Part shown: piece by piece, positions 36,037 through 47,200 of the stretch
Numbering within the stretch: position 1 is the stretch's first letter
How the letters are laid out: each line of letters opens with the position of its first letter
DNA from: Apoda limacodes
Lineage: Eukaryota > Arthropoda > Insecta > Lepidoptera > Limacodidae
Direction: 5' to 3'
DNA length: 64,000 nucleotides
NCBI GenBank assembly: GCA_946406115.1
Contig: OX291558.1
Location: 15,864,205-15,928,204 of the forward strand
Notes under the pieces: generated by a model
What the model saw: only the letters and a program-made list of their open reading frames with translations
What the model was told of the DNA's origin: nothing
The model's database searches: none
Position numbers and translations under genes: made by a program

Positions 36037-36215
36037 GGAGAGACTTTGCCTCCCTGTGTGTGTTCTACCGCTTGTATAATGGGTTGTGTTCTGAGGAATT
36101 GTTCGAAATGATGCCCACGGCTACTTTCTATCATCGCATCGCTCGCCATCGGCAGGGAATTCATTCTCACACTTTAGAACCGAAATGGTCGCGTACAGTG
36201 TGGTTTCAGAGAAAC

Positions 36216-36789
36216 TTCATCCTTTTTTCATTCATACCAAGAATTTACATATTCAGGGTGTTACAGAGAGGGTCACCCTCATCAGAGCGCCTTAAAAGTA
36301 TGTAAGCATTTATAAGAGGGTTTTACAGAATTTAAGACCACCATTTCGGGAAATGTAAACCCAACAGCTGATTTTATGGTTGTACATCTATTTTAAAATA
36401 CTTAAATTTATGTATTTATATTAAGTTTTTCTTAAGTAATTTTAACCTTACTCCCATGATAAATGCCAACATACGAATAACTTTTGATTCCATCCCAATA
36501 ATTATATTCTGAATAGTTATAAAAATACTAAATACATAAGTAAAACGGCTAAACCTGAACCCGCCAGGTTTTAACTATCAATTTTATTATCTGCACAAAG
36601 TAAATTAACTAAATTTAACTAAATGCACACATACATTACAGGTATGCGTAAGGACATGCCGAAACACACACAACTAATTCAAATAACAACAAATATCTAT
36701 CTACCAATATTTCAGGGTTGTATTCGAGAGCTCATCCTGATTGATGTAGTACAGTACTGTCGACGCCGCGAAAGTAAGGCTTTGCTAAA
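36216..36789. other. Gene-free AT-rich stretch
   Basis: Nothing recognised between the truncated LINE and the direct repeat at 36790. Confidence 0.5.
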
Positions 36790-37165
36790 AAAGTAGAGTT
36801 TAACGGCCGTACCGTAGGTAAGGCCGTCAATAATACGCATCGAGCAATGGCTCCACGGGCGAGACTTGTATAGAGCAATACTCAAAAACGCAGGAAATAG
36901 AAAACAGACATATAATAGAATTGTGGTTTAATAAAAGTAAAAAAAATTAAAAAATAAAAATGTCAAAGATTATTTTATGTTAAATGTTATTCATAATTAA
37001 GCAATTATTAAAATAAAATCAAATTACAGAATTATTAATTGACATAAAAATAAGATGGAAAACTTACGAGTTCCCGCGTTCCTGCCTTTATTTCTTTTTA
37101 ATTCGCCCGCGGCGCCTGTGGCAGCGGAGTCGATCAACACTGGCCACTTCGATATTTAAAAGAAA
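36790..37165 (+). repeat. Diverged direct repeat, left copy
   Basis: Shares an ordered series of matches with 39290-39590 (GAGCAATGGCTCCACGG / CAGCAATAGCCTCACGG; CTCAAAAACGCAGG / CTAAAAAACGCAGG; TCCTGCCTTTATTTCTTTTT / TCCTGCCTCTATTTTTGTTT; CACTGGCCA). The pair flanks the fold-back element. Confidence 0.6.
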
Positions 37166-37218
37166 AAAAATCTTGCAGGTACTATTTGTTTGCAAGCGCG
37201 TGCTTTATAACAGGCCAG

Positions 37219-39154
37219 GTCCATTGAAATGTTACAATTTAAGGACCGAATATTGCATTTGTTAGAGGACGCAATTTTATTTTTGGGACATATGTCCCCA
37301 CACATAGATAGATTCAATAGAAGCTTTACCTCAAGTTTGAGGGGTTATCGCGAAGACCCTTGTCATCCGGCCGCTATCTTGGAAAAAGGGGTGAAAACAC
37401 TTTTTTCGCGATATCTCGGAAACTATTCGTCTTATAATTTTGTAAGACATCAAAAAGTGAGAAAATTTTTATAAACATTTTCTTTTTTGCTCTATAACTT
37501 TTTTTTTATACATTTTACAAAAAAATTACCTCAGACCAATCTTGTAGATGATCTTTTGAGGGAAATTTTTCTCTGTGTTTTTTTTTAATTTCATTCATTT
37601 AAAACGCTGTTACAGCGCTCCAAAGTTGACCGGGTTCGTCAATGCTCATGAGACCGGTTAAAACGAAATGTTTAACTTATTTTTGATTTTTTTTTTGTTG
37701 TAAATATATTCTTAAACATTTTTTGTTAAATTCGTACAACTTAACTTATTCATTCCTAACTCTTTTCCCCGCCACTTATGAGGTAGAGTCTGTAGGCGCG
37801 TTTTTTTTTGACGTGGTATTCTCAGTAGGCCGAGTAGGCACGGACATCTTGCTTATAAGGTAATCCTCGACATCATAATATTTTCAATCACTTATTAGAT
37901 AGCTACTCTAATCTACTTTTCTTCAATGGTCCAGGCTGTGGCTCAGAATCTCTAAATCAACGTCAAATGTGAAAGTTCGAGGAATAACAGAAGTTAAAAT
38001 TGGAGTCATAGTTGGAAGTTCATCTTCGAATTCATTTTCTTTCATTAACTTTGACATTTCGATAATGTTGCTGCATGTTTCGCCAGAACAATAGAGGCAT
38101 ACTGTAGAGCATTTCAGGCCTGCTATTCTGCAGCCACACATGCTTGCACAGTTTCCTTTAAATCTGCAGAAAATTAATTTCATAAGATCGGGGGGTGCTG
38201 GAGGCTTGGCAGCTTGTATTGGCATCCAAATGTTTGCATGCTTTTTCCAGCCCCAATCTTCAGGATTTTGATATCTTCCGAGCCACGACTGGACCTAGAG
38301 ATATACTCGGAGACTGTGAAAACGAGCTGCATCTTGTGTTGGAGGCAGCGATGCTAAATTAAATGAATTTTCAGTCACTGTCTTGGCAAATAGTTTGTAT
38401 CGCAAGCCGTCTAGTGATTCGTCTTTATTAACGCCTTATAAAGCTATGAAAAAACGTTCGCCAACAAGAGTGAGCAAAGATGGATCGACTTTCTCACTCA
38501 AGAATAGCGCGGTACCACCAGCTAATTCAGGATGTCACGTAAAAAAAACGCGCCTACAGACTCTACTTCATAGGTGGCGGGAAAAAGAGTTAGGAGCGAA
38601 TAAGTAAAGTTGTACGAATTTAACAAAAAAATTTTAAGAATATATTTACAATAAAAAAAAATCAAAAAATAAGTTAAACATTTCGTTTTCAACGGATTCT
38701 CATGAGCATTGACGAACCCGGTCAACTTTGGAGCGCTGTAACAGCGTTTTAAATGAATGAAATTTTAAAAAAATACAGAGAAAAAATTTCCTCAAAAGAT
38801 CATCTACAAGATTGGTCTGAGTGTTTTTTTTGTAAAATGTATAAAAAAAAGTTATAGAGCATGAAAGATAATTTTTATAAAAAAATTCTCACTTTTTTGC
38901 TTATAACTTCTTTAATTTTTTCAATTAAACAAAACAATTTGCTACAAATTATGTCATTACGAATTTTTTGTAAGACGCATAGTTTCCGAGGTATCGCGAA
39001 AAGTGTTTTCACCTCTTTTTCCAAGACGGCGGCCGGATGACAAGGGTGGCGACCCTCAAACTTAAGGTTAAGATTCTATTGAACCCCACACATGTCCCAA
39101 AAATAAAATTGCGTCCTCTAACAAATGCAAAGCTCATGTAACATTTCAATGGAC
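37219..39154 (-). mobile_element. Fold-back DNA element with ~600-bp inverted arms
   Basis: Left arm 37219-37815 and right arm 38533-39154 are long inverted copies: GTCCATTGAAATGTTACA against TGTAACATTTCAATGGAC at the ends, CGCTGTTACAGCGCTCCAAA in the middle, and TCTGTAGGCGCG against CGCGCCTACAGA at the inner ends. The ~717-bp centre carries a decayed minus-strand protein gene. Long arms around a coding centre fit a DNA transposon with long terminal inverted repeats. The superfamily cannot be named from sequence alone. No certain target duplication; false small frames lie in the arms. Confidence 0.75.
37922..38535 (-). pseudogene. Cys-rich element protein remnant
   Basis: Minus-strand sequence reads, with two stops, EKVDPSLLTLVGERFFIAL, then FNLASLPPTQDAARFHSLRV, then VQSWLGRYQNPEDWGWKK, then a Cys-rich block of C-x6-C-x3-C-x-C-x6-C-x4-C-x2-C-x4-C-type spacing (NCASMCGCRIAGLKC, CLYCSGETC). 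The last 100 codons (37923-38225) are open. Proteins with this WLG-NPxxWGW plus Cys-rich end are, to my knowledge, common in arthropod mobile elements. The Cys block may bind zinc or nucleic acid (inference). Not a functional gene here. Confidence 0.6.
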
Positions 39155-39289
39155 TACTATGCAAATGTATGAAATTACTGTCGTCTTATCTGTCCTGAAA
39201 AGTGTTTTTTTTTTTAATTTTTTATCGGCAATCCAGCATACCCTTCCTTTATTTTTTTTGTAATTTAATTCAAACTTTTCACAGCGTTT

Positions 39290-39590
39290 TCGAGAAAAAA
39301 CACATTACTTTCGAGGCCATGAAAATAAGCCTTTGCAAAGTTATCAAAAATACAAATCCAGCAATAGCCTCACGGCCAGGATTTGTACAAAGCTTAACTA
39401 AAAAACGCAGGGAAAAGAAAACTTTTATTAGAATACTTGCAAATCTAAAAATATAAATGTATTCACAGAATTACATTTAAAAGATGAAAACTTATGATAT
39501 CCTGCCTCTATTTTTGTTTTTAATCCAACGCCGCTGCGGTTGTCACTGGCCAATTCGAAATTAAAAAAAAAAACATTTTGTGCTTTTAAG
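39290..39590 (+). repeat. Diverged direct repeat, right copy
   Basis: Partner of 36790-37165 in the same orientation. A coding-like stretch here (NTNPAIASRPGFVQSLTKKR) has a decayed equivalent in the left copy, so the repeat may derive from an element's coding part. Confidence 0.55.
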
Positions 39591-41963
39591 TGGACGAATG
39601 AAGATTGTGCCTTTTGAAAATTGTAAAGTATTTTTTGGAGCCTGTTTTACCCAGTAAACATTTTTACATACTTTATTATCAAACCAGAATCGATGTTCTT
39701 CGTCTTCTTATTTGGAATGTTATTTAAACTTTTCCTAACGTTTTTGAGTATAATATATTTGCTATCTTGCTCTCAGTGCTACCGGTGTTGCCCAGTGATG
39801 GACATGGTCCATCTACCAAACTGGCTAGTAGTACTTGCGAAACCATTACATTCAGACAAGTAGAACATGCACGTAGTTTCTCATTCATTTATTTGCTAGA
39901 TCTAGGGTAATATGTTTTGTTGGAATACATATATCTGCTAATGCAAGAGAAACCCTATTAATTAATCGCTTTAAAGAAATGAGACCAAACTTCGCTCAGA
40001 ATTAGTAAATGAAAAACATTTTTCTGCCCAATTCTGATTTTGCAAATTATTTTATGAAGAACCATGCAGCAAATCGCAAGGTAACGGTAGTCTTAAGTAG
40101 TGTTTTGCGTGCTCGTGCGGTTAGTAATCAAGAGCATTCATACAGAAAACTCAGTCGAAAAGTATCAAACGCTTGTAATTACTATGAAGTACAAAAACGT
40201 TCAGCACTTAGACCACGATTATACGCAACGACACATCATTTAATAAACTACCAATAAAAAAAAAATATGATGTAATCTAAACTTCATAGTCAATATTTTG
40301 TAAAAGATGTACGCCAAAAATGTATCTGATTAACATTATGGGTAATCTGAAAAATTTAGCTTTTACTAGCCAATTTGCACAAATGAGTCACTACTATTAT
40401 TTACAAAAGACGTTAAACAAAAATTCTTCAGTTACCTTAATACTTAAATTCATATATTTTTGGCTTTTGTCCTAAAACATAAGTATTTGAATTGTCCATT
40501 GCTCTCTTATTTTGGTATTCTTAAACAGATTAATAACAAATCGTCTACAATTAGCGTCGACCAGAAAGCAGTTTCTTTTTAAGTACTCGTTCTGTTTAAG
40601 CTCGTTAAATATTTTGCTTTTTTTTATTGTTTTTTCCTAATAATATTATATATTACGACAAGGCATATTAGCCTTAGTACAGATAACCAGATATAAAAAA
40701 AACTTATTATTAAGGCCCTAAGATATGCTAACTTGCGACACATTTTTTTCTCACGTAGCACATAACAAAAGTCAAGAAGTTTGATTTGATAAGTTTTTTT
40801 TAGAACGTTTTGTATGCAAGATATTATTCACGTTTTGGCCTGAATTTTCATCATTGCGAAAAGAGCCCACTTTTTGCATTAATAAAAATTTTAGCAAACC
40901 ATTGTGTAATTTCTTTTACAGAAAACATTTGAACAATATTAGTTTATCTGTACTTCAAACTTTTTGATTGAGCACACTTTCGAAATACGTATTGTACCTG
41001 CTTAGGTAATGGTTGCATGCAATTTTCCGATATACTTAAGTGGCATTTGTACTGAACATTAAATAATTTATAATTTGCATCTATTACGTACCATTTAAAA
41101 GCGTATAATGTGAGTGAATATTTCCAATCTATCTTACGCTAATTTTAGCTAACAGCAGCTTTGATTTCGATATTTTATCGTATGCCAATACACAAATAAA
41201 TTATCACAAATCAATATCATTTATATAGATTAATCGCCTCGCTGATAATTATTACGTTATATAAGTTAAATATGTTTAATACAGTTGCTCAAAAAGTGAT
41301 ATATTACGCAGATGTTTTGCGTGCGGTAAATTGTTGATTACGCACTAGTGGTCTTTACTTAACCAAATATAAAAAATACTGACAAAAATATTTTTTCGCA
41401 ACTGCACACAAAATAGTCGTATTGAACGCGTGCAGAACTGATTTCTTGCACTCTTAGTGAAATGTATTATTATATACAGTGTAAATTCAATATGAGACGA
41501 CTATGGCATACAAACTTAACTGTTACCCTAATTTCACATTGTATCCTAGTGCGACATGACCCAAAACCTATCAGAACCCATCAATGAAAAATTAGAAGAA
41601 ATACAAACTTATTAGTTATGTACTACCTATTGAATAAGAACACAGCAAAAAGACTAGGATAAGAACATTGTTTAATAATAGTGATAAACAAGTAACCTTA
41701 AATAGCCCTAACTATGACATATCAAATATTTCAGACACAACAAACATTTAGGAACTAGATTTATAAATTTAAACTACATATTTCTCTCCCAAAACAAAGA
41801 GCGGTAGTGGAAATGCAATCAAATATTACGAAATTCTTATGACACGCCACAAATATACATTTAATGCCTAAAATTTATATCTCAAGTAACTACCTGAGCC
41901 TAATTAATTCCTGCATGTTTTAGCATTTATGAAGCCTTAGTGTAACATTACAATTCTAATGGA
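39591..41963. other. Intergenic / 3' flank of the TJAP1-like gene
   Basis: AT-rich, no supported coding region. The open stretch at 40009-40257 (+) lacks motifs. Minus-strand ATTAAA-type signals near 41862 and 41671 could end the TJAP1-like transcript. Confidence 0.4.
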
Positions 41964-44270
41964 TTAAACATCAGTCTCAGTCTTGCTACTTGTGCGGCGA
42001 CTTCTTCCAACGACATCTGGAGTAGCCCAATGGGGTCCACTTAGTAAGAACTTCTTAACATTGTACTCCATTCGGGCTAATTCATCAGCTGTTATAGCTC
42101 TATCTCTATCAGACCTGAATGAATCTTCCAACAAAGCTTTAGTGACGTCATATTCTTTGGTAGGAGTTCCATTTTTTATATTATCATTATTTATTTTAGT
42201 AGAATCAACACATTCTTCCACTGGAAATATTGTCTCTTTCACAATATTACCAGAAATTTTACCACAATGTGTTTCAATTTTTACAGGTTTATCGTCATTT
42301 GAATGATTAGATATGGCATGCACCCAAGTATTTTGAAGTTCTCTAGAAAACGGCTTCGAATATTTGCTTACAGGATGGGGCATATTCAGAGCGATTTCAT
42401 GCAAAGTTTCGTTAAGTCTGCTTAGTCTACTATCTTTTTTTGACGCACGAGTATTAAAATTAATTTCATCATCTAAGGGATCCTTGAAACTGTTTTGTTG
42501 CTCTAAATTTTTTTCAACCCACTCAGCAACTCTAAGCAATTGTTGCTTTTGCAATATTGCAGCGCTGTCATCACTTGAAAGAGAGCTAGTACTTTGTTCA
42601 TTAGTGGAAACCTTTTTCTCATTTGCCTTAAGGTGTGTTTGTGTCAGATTTGGATAGACATTAACTATTGGAGGCAAAGATTTTGGTGTTGCCTCTAGTT
42701 TTTTCTCCAGGTTTAGCAAATCGTTTTGAGGAGAAAAATCTTTTGAGATTCTAGTATTTTCAATTGAATGAAACTGCGACATATCATTTTTTCTTAAATG
42801 CCTATTATATTGACTAGCAACTTTACTTTGTTCATAGCGATCAAAATTAAATATTTTAACGTCATGATTATCAGTCGGGGTTAGAATATCGGGTTTTTCT
42901 AGACCATCACCAATTGAAGCGACGTTATTATTTTGTATATTGTTCAAATCTTTTAGTAGATTATCATTTTCTACAGTGTTCTGTTGATTTTCAAAAGTCA
43001 AAGATTTGTTATTATTGTTGTTAGATTCTGTACTATTAGAAAAATTGTGAGTTTTAAGAGGCTGTAACGGGGACGAAGACACATTTAACAAAACAGGATT
43101 AATTGAAGTATTTTCCGAAGTCACATTTATTTCTTTGTTATTGTTGTCTACATGAACATCAATAAGTGTGCTTTCAACAACTACATTACTTACATTGTCC
43201 GTTTTTGTCACTTCTTGTTTATTATTTACATCCAAAAAATTATCCATGCTATCATCTTTGAAGATTAATTCATCATTGCATCTACTTTGATGTTTATACA
43301 AAACGGGAGGTACATCTGGTTGCGCATTATCTAGTAATATATTTTTGGAACCAGCTTGCATCCGTAAATGGCAAAATCGAGGTCCAGGCCCCACCTGAGT
43401 GTTAGATTTATTTGCACTAGCTGTTGATTTCAATGAAGTTCTACTAACAGCACCCATCGAGCTTTGAGAATTTTTTCTCATACTTACATGATCATCTAAG
43501 AAATTTTCACATTTAAGTTTACTTTCTTTACAACTTAAGTTATCTTTCATCAGTAATTCTTCATCACCTAAATGTACACTACTCTTTTTACTAGATATGG
43601 ATGTTTTTGTGCGGTCACATAACTTGTGATGAACTGTTGGTTCCAACGGCAAAACTTTTTTTGTATGCTTATTATCATGTGGTTCTATAACTATTTCTGA
43701 ATGAACAACATAAGTTTTTAAGGTGTTTTGATCAGATTTCAAACTATCTTTGCCATTACTTAATTCATTTAAATCATTTTTTTCATTAATGTTATCTTTG
43801 ACTGCTTTATAAGATTCACTAATGGACTGTTCTCGGGGTATTATGTACATAGATCCTGATGCAATATGATTAGTACTTTTGTCATTAATGAGTTTAATTC
43901 CAGGTGAACTGCTACGAATGCTCATGTTAGATTGAATAGATTTTATGTCAGTATTGCAACTCAAACATAAAGAATTTTTCATTTCCCCACTCACATGTGT
44001 CTGCGTAGCTACAGTGTAGTAACTCTCGTTGTAACAGAAAGGTTTATTTTGAGATTTATTACATGTACATGTATCACAATGTTTTGATACAGTATCTTGG
44101 ATGCTATCTTCAAGAATCTTAGTCATCAGTGAAGCAGAAATGTTGAATTCATACTCACTAGTGTCAAACGTGTCAGCTTCTTTTCCATTTGCTGATTGTG
44201 CGGAACCCGGTGCTTTTGTAGTTTTTGACATAACATACTGAGAAACTCTTGCCTGAGTGTCAACAGGAAG
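41964..44270 (-). CDS. TJAP1-like: Exon 5 (last) of the TJAP1-like gene
   Basis: Starts at acceptor TTTACAG with LPVDTQARVSQYV, which continues the DSLPVDTQ motif from exon 4. The open frame reaches back to 44333, but those 21 residues are intron read-through. 768 residues and TAA. Asn/Ser/Lys-rich and low in hydrophobic blocks. A short conserved-looking end (ADELARMEYNVKKFLLSGPH) precedes the ETDV tail. Confidence 0.92.
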   Translation of the reverse strand, partial: LPVDTQARVSQYVMSKTTKAPGSAQSANGKEADTFDTSEYEFNISASLMTKILEDSIQDTVSKHCDTCTCNKSQNKPFCYNESYYTVATQTHVSGEMKNSLCLSCNTDIKSIQSNMSIRSSSPGIKLINDKSTNHIASGSMYIIPREQSISESYKAVKDNINEKNDLNELSNGKDSLKSDQNTLKTYVVHSEIVIEPHDNKHTKKVLPLEPTVHHKLCDRTKTSISSKKSSVHLGDEELLMKDNLSCKESKLKCENFLDDHVSMRKNSQSSMGAVSRTSLKSTASANKSNTQVGPGPRFCHLRMQAGSKNILLDNAQPDVPPVLYKHQSRCNDELIFKDDSMDNFLDVNNKQEVTKTDNVSNVVVESTLIDVHVDNNNKEINVTSENTSINPVLLNVSSSPLQPLKTHNFSNSTESNNNNNKSLTFENQQNTVENDNLLKDLNNIQNNNVASIGDGLEKPDILTPTDNHDVKIFNFDRYEQSKVASQYNRHLRKNDMSQFHSIENTRISKDFSPQNDLLNLEKKLEATPKSLPPIVNVYPNLTQTHLKANEKKVSTNEQSTSSLSSDDSAAILQKQQLLRVAEWVEKNLEQQNSFKDPLDDEINFNTRASKKDSRLSRLNETLHEIALNMPHPVSKYSKPFSRELQNTWVHAISNHSNDDKPVKIETHCGKISGNIVKETIFPVEECVDSTKINNDNIKNGTPTKEYDVTKALLEDSFRSDRDRAITADELARMEYNVKKFLLSGPHWATPDVVGRSRRTSSKTETDV

Positions 44271-47200
44271 CTGTAAATACAGAAAATGTTTAATGCCATT
44301 ATTTTTACATAAAATCCATATTAATACCGGCAAAATGGTCTCAAACTATTTAAACTTTTTTTTTTTTAAATAGAAATAGCTAAGATAAGACCTCGATCTG
44401 TCATGGTTTCACATAACAATTAATAAATCCGTTCTACGCGATAGCAATAATTACCAAATGGAGGACTTATGTTAGAAACTGTTAAGAGTACCCGTGGCGG
44501 AAGATCTGCTTTAACTTAGAAGATCCTGACGTCTGCGCAGCCGCAGTCACTGAGACAATTCTTGCTGGTATGCAATGCTATATTCCTAGCCCGCGAGTAG
44601 CTGCCGGCGTCAAAAAACGACCGTGGTTTAATAGGTCTTGCAGAAAAGCTAAAATTCTTAAGCAAACTGCATATGAGGCTTGGACCACGGCTCGTAATAA
44701 TAAGCATCCGAATATTTCTGAGTTAAAACGCAAATTAAATGCTGCCTCGAGGTTCAGTAAGAAACCAACTGCCAGAGCAAAATTCCAATTCATCGGCAAA
44801 ACAGGTGGGCGACTTGCGAGCTATCCTTCTGGGAGTCGTGCTTTCTGGTCGCTTGCCAAAGCTGCCGAAGGGAACTTTTGCCAGTCGTCGTTACAACCAT
44901 TGCGAAAGACCGATGGTGACTTGGCCCTTAGTGATAGAGAGAAAGCCGATCTACTTGGCAGTCTCTTTGCCTCAAACTCGAACATGAACGATGGAGGCGC
45001 TGTACCACCTACTATACCGTGGTGCGGTAAGACCATGCCGGAAATCTCCATACCGCAGCGGGAGGTCCGGCGGGCGTTGCTTTCTCTAGACGTTCATAAG
45101 TCGAGTGGGCCAGACGGTATACCAGCAGTGGTGCTTAAGCAGTGTGCTCCTGAGTTATTTCCTGTACTCACGCGCCTTTTCGCGCTTTCCTACCACACTA
45201 GGCAATTTCCGTCTTCATGGAAGACTGAGAATGTGCACCCGGTGCCCAAAAAGGGCGATAGATCAGATCCATCGAATTACAGGCCTATCGCTATTACCTC
45301 TCTCCTCTCCAAAGTGATGGAGCGTGTGATCAACACACAGCTTCTAAGATACCTAGAAGTACACGATCTGGTCAGATAGCGAAGGCGTTCGATCGGGTCT
45401 GGCACCGGGGTCTTCTATCGAAGTTGCCATCTTACGGAGTGCCCGAGGGTTTGTGCAAATGGGTGGCTAGATTTTTGTCCGGCAGACGCATACGAACCGT
45501 AGTTGACGGTAGTTGCTCTGATAGCATGGACATTAATGCTGGTGTCCCGCAAGGCTCTGTGCTGTCTCCTACGCTGTTTCTACTGCATTTCAATGACAGT
45601 ACTGGAGACGCTTTTTACACGGATCGTGCAAACATCACAACCACGTTCCGTTGTGGAGGAAAACCGCGGAGATCTTGTGTCTCAAATCGAGACCAGACTG
45701 ACCAAGGTCTCTGACTGGGGACGGGTAAACTTGGTCCGATTCAACCCTACAAATACACAAGTGTGCGTGTTCACCGCTAATAAAACTCCATTCACTGTAG
45801 TCCCACAATTCCAGAACTCCCCTCCCCTCTCCATCTCCAAGAGCATTGGGATCCTTGGTGTCGACATCTCCAGCGATGTTCAGTTCAGAGATCATTTACA
45901 AGATAAGGTGAAGCTGGCGTCCAAAAAACTTGGTGTACTCAACAGAGCGAAGCAGTACTTCACGTCGGGGCAAAGGTAGTTACTTTACAAGTCGCAAGTT
46001 CGGCCCCATATGGAGTACTGCTGCTATCTCAGGGCGGGTGCACGCGAATACCAGCTTGGCCCTTTTGACTCGGTTCAACGACGAACTGTGAGAATTGTCG
46101 ACGATTCCAAACTCACTTGCGGTATCGAGCCCTTAAGTCTGAGGAGAGACTATGCCTTCCTGTGTATGTTCTACCGCTTGTACAATGGGTTGTGTTCTGA
46201 GGAATTGTTCGAAATGATGCCCACGGCTACTTTCTACCATCGCACCGAATTCATTCTCACACTTTAGAACCTAAATGGTCGCGTACAGTGCGGTTTCAGA
46301 GATACTTCCTCCCGCGAACGCTTAAGTTGTGCAATGAGCTCCCTGCCAAGGTTTTCTGCAAGAACTACAGTATGGAGTTCTTCAAGAAAGAAGTTATTAG
46401 ATTTCTGAAGGGTCGGCAACGCGCAAGTGATACCCCTGGTGTTGCCAGCGTCTATAGGCTACGGTAACCGCTTACCATCAGGCGGGCCGTAAGCTTGTTT
46501 GCCACCTTAGTGGTATAAAAAAAAAAAAAAATATAGTCAAATAAGAAAAATCCAAAAAAAAAAGAAATTTGTCTGTTTAAATCGTACACATTATATATAA
46601 ACTCAACTCTTAATATCAATTTACCTATTTATTAATGATTAGCTGAACTGCGAACGGACTTTGGAAAAAGCTCACAAAAAAGGTCATGGAAATAAGATGT
46701 CGATACCTTACTTCTTCTGATGTATGTATTTGCGTTAATATTGTTTAATCCTACATCATACATCTAATTAGCCATTTTTCTATAATACCATAGTAAGTGC
46801 CATGAATTATTAAAAAAATTAGCTTAATAAGTTTTTGACTAGGTTTTTTGTAGGTTAAACCTACAAGATAGAAACACATTCGCTTTAATTTAGCTGCTAA
46901 CATTATTTTAATAATTAAAATATCTCTTAGTTAAATATTTCCAAAGCATTAGTAAAGTTAAGTAACTTTTGTAATACTTTAGAGTTTACAAATGTTACCC
47001 GATTTTACGTGTCTATTAAAAAATGAAGTAAATTTTGTGTGCTATTATTGTAAATCTATTGTGCCAAAGTTTTTACTTACACTGTCCAATTTCTGTGCAA
47101 CAAAATTGTCTGGCTTACATTGTAGTAATTGTATAGCCAGGTTCATATCATTCTTATATCTTTCCTGAAAAAGATAACAAAGATACACATTAATGAAATA

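Larger units (their letters stand above)
33325..36215 (+). mobile_element. CR1/Jockey-group LINE, copy 2 (defective, no tail)
   Basis: Plus-strand copy of the same LINE as 421-3500. The 5' leader (33325-33540) shares GGATTCGCTGCG and CAGGGATCACTTAATCTCCG with copy 1 but lacks about 190-200 bp before the endonuclease. The body runs through endonuclease and RT to about 36215, where it stops inside the C-terminal region without 3' UTR or A-tail. Breaks: a small deletion at about 34570, a two-base insertion at about 35246, and a one-base loss near 36027. The RT active-site block is intact. No target duplication seen. Confidence 0.9.

Noticed and set aside
44271..44333. Start of the long TJAP1-like frame at the Met encoded at 44331-44333
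   Set aside because: The 21 residues before LPVDTQ are intron; a good acceptor at 44271 joins exon 4 and restores the family motif DSLPVDTQ.
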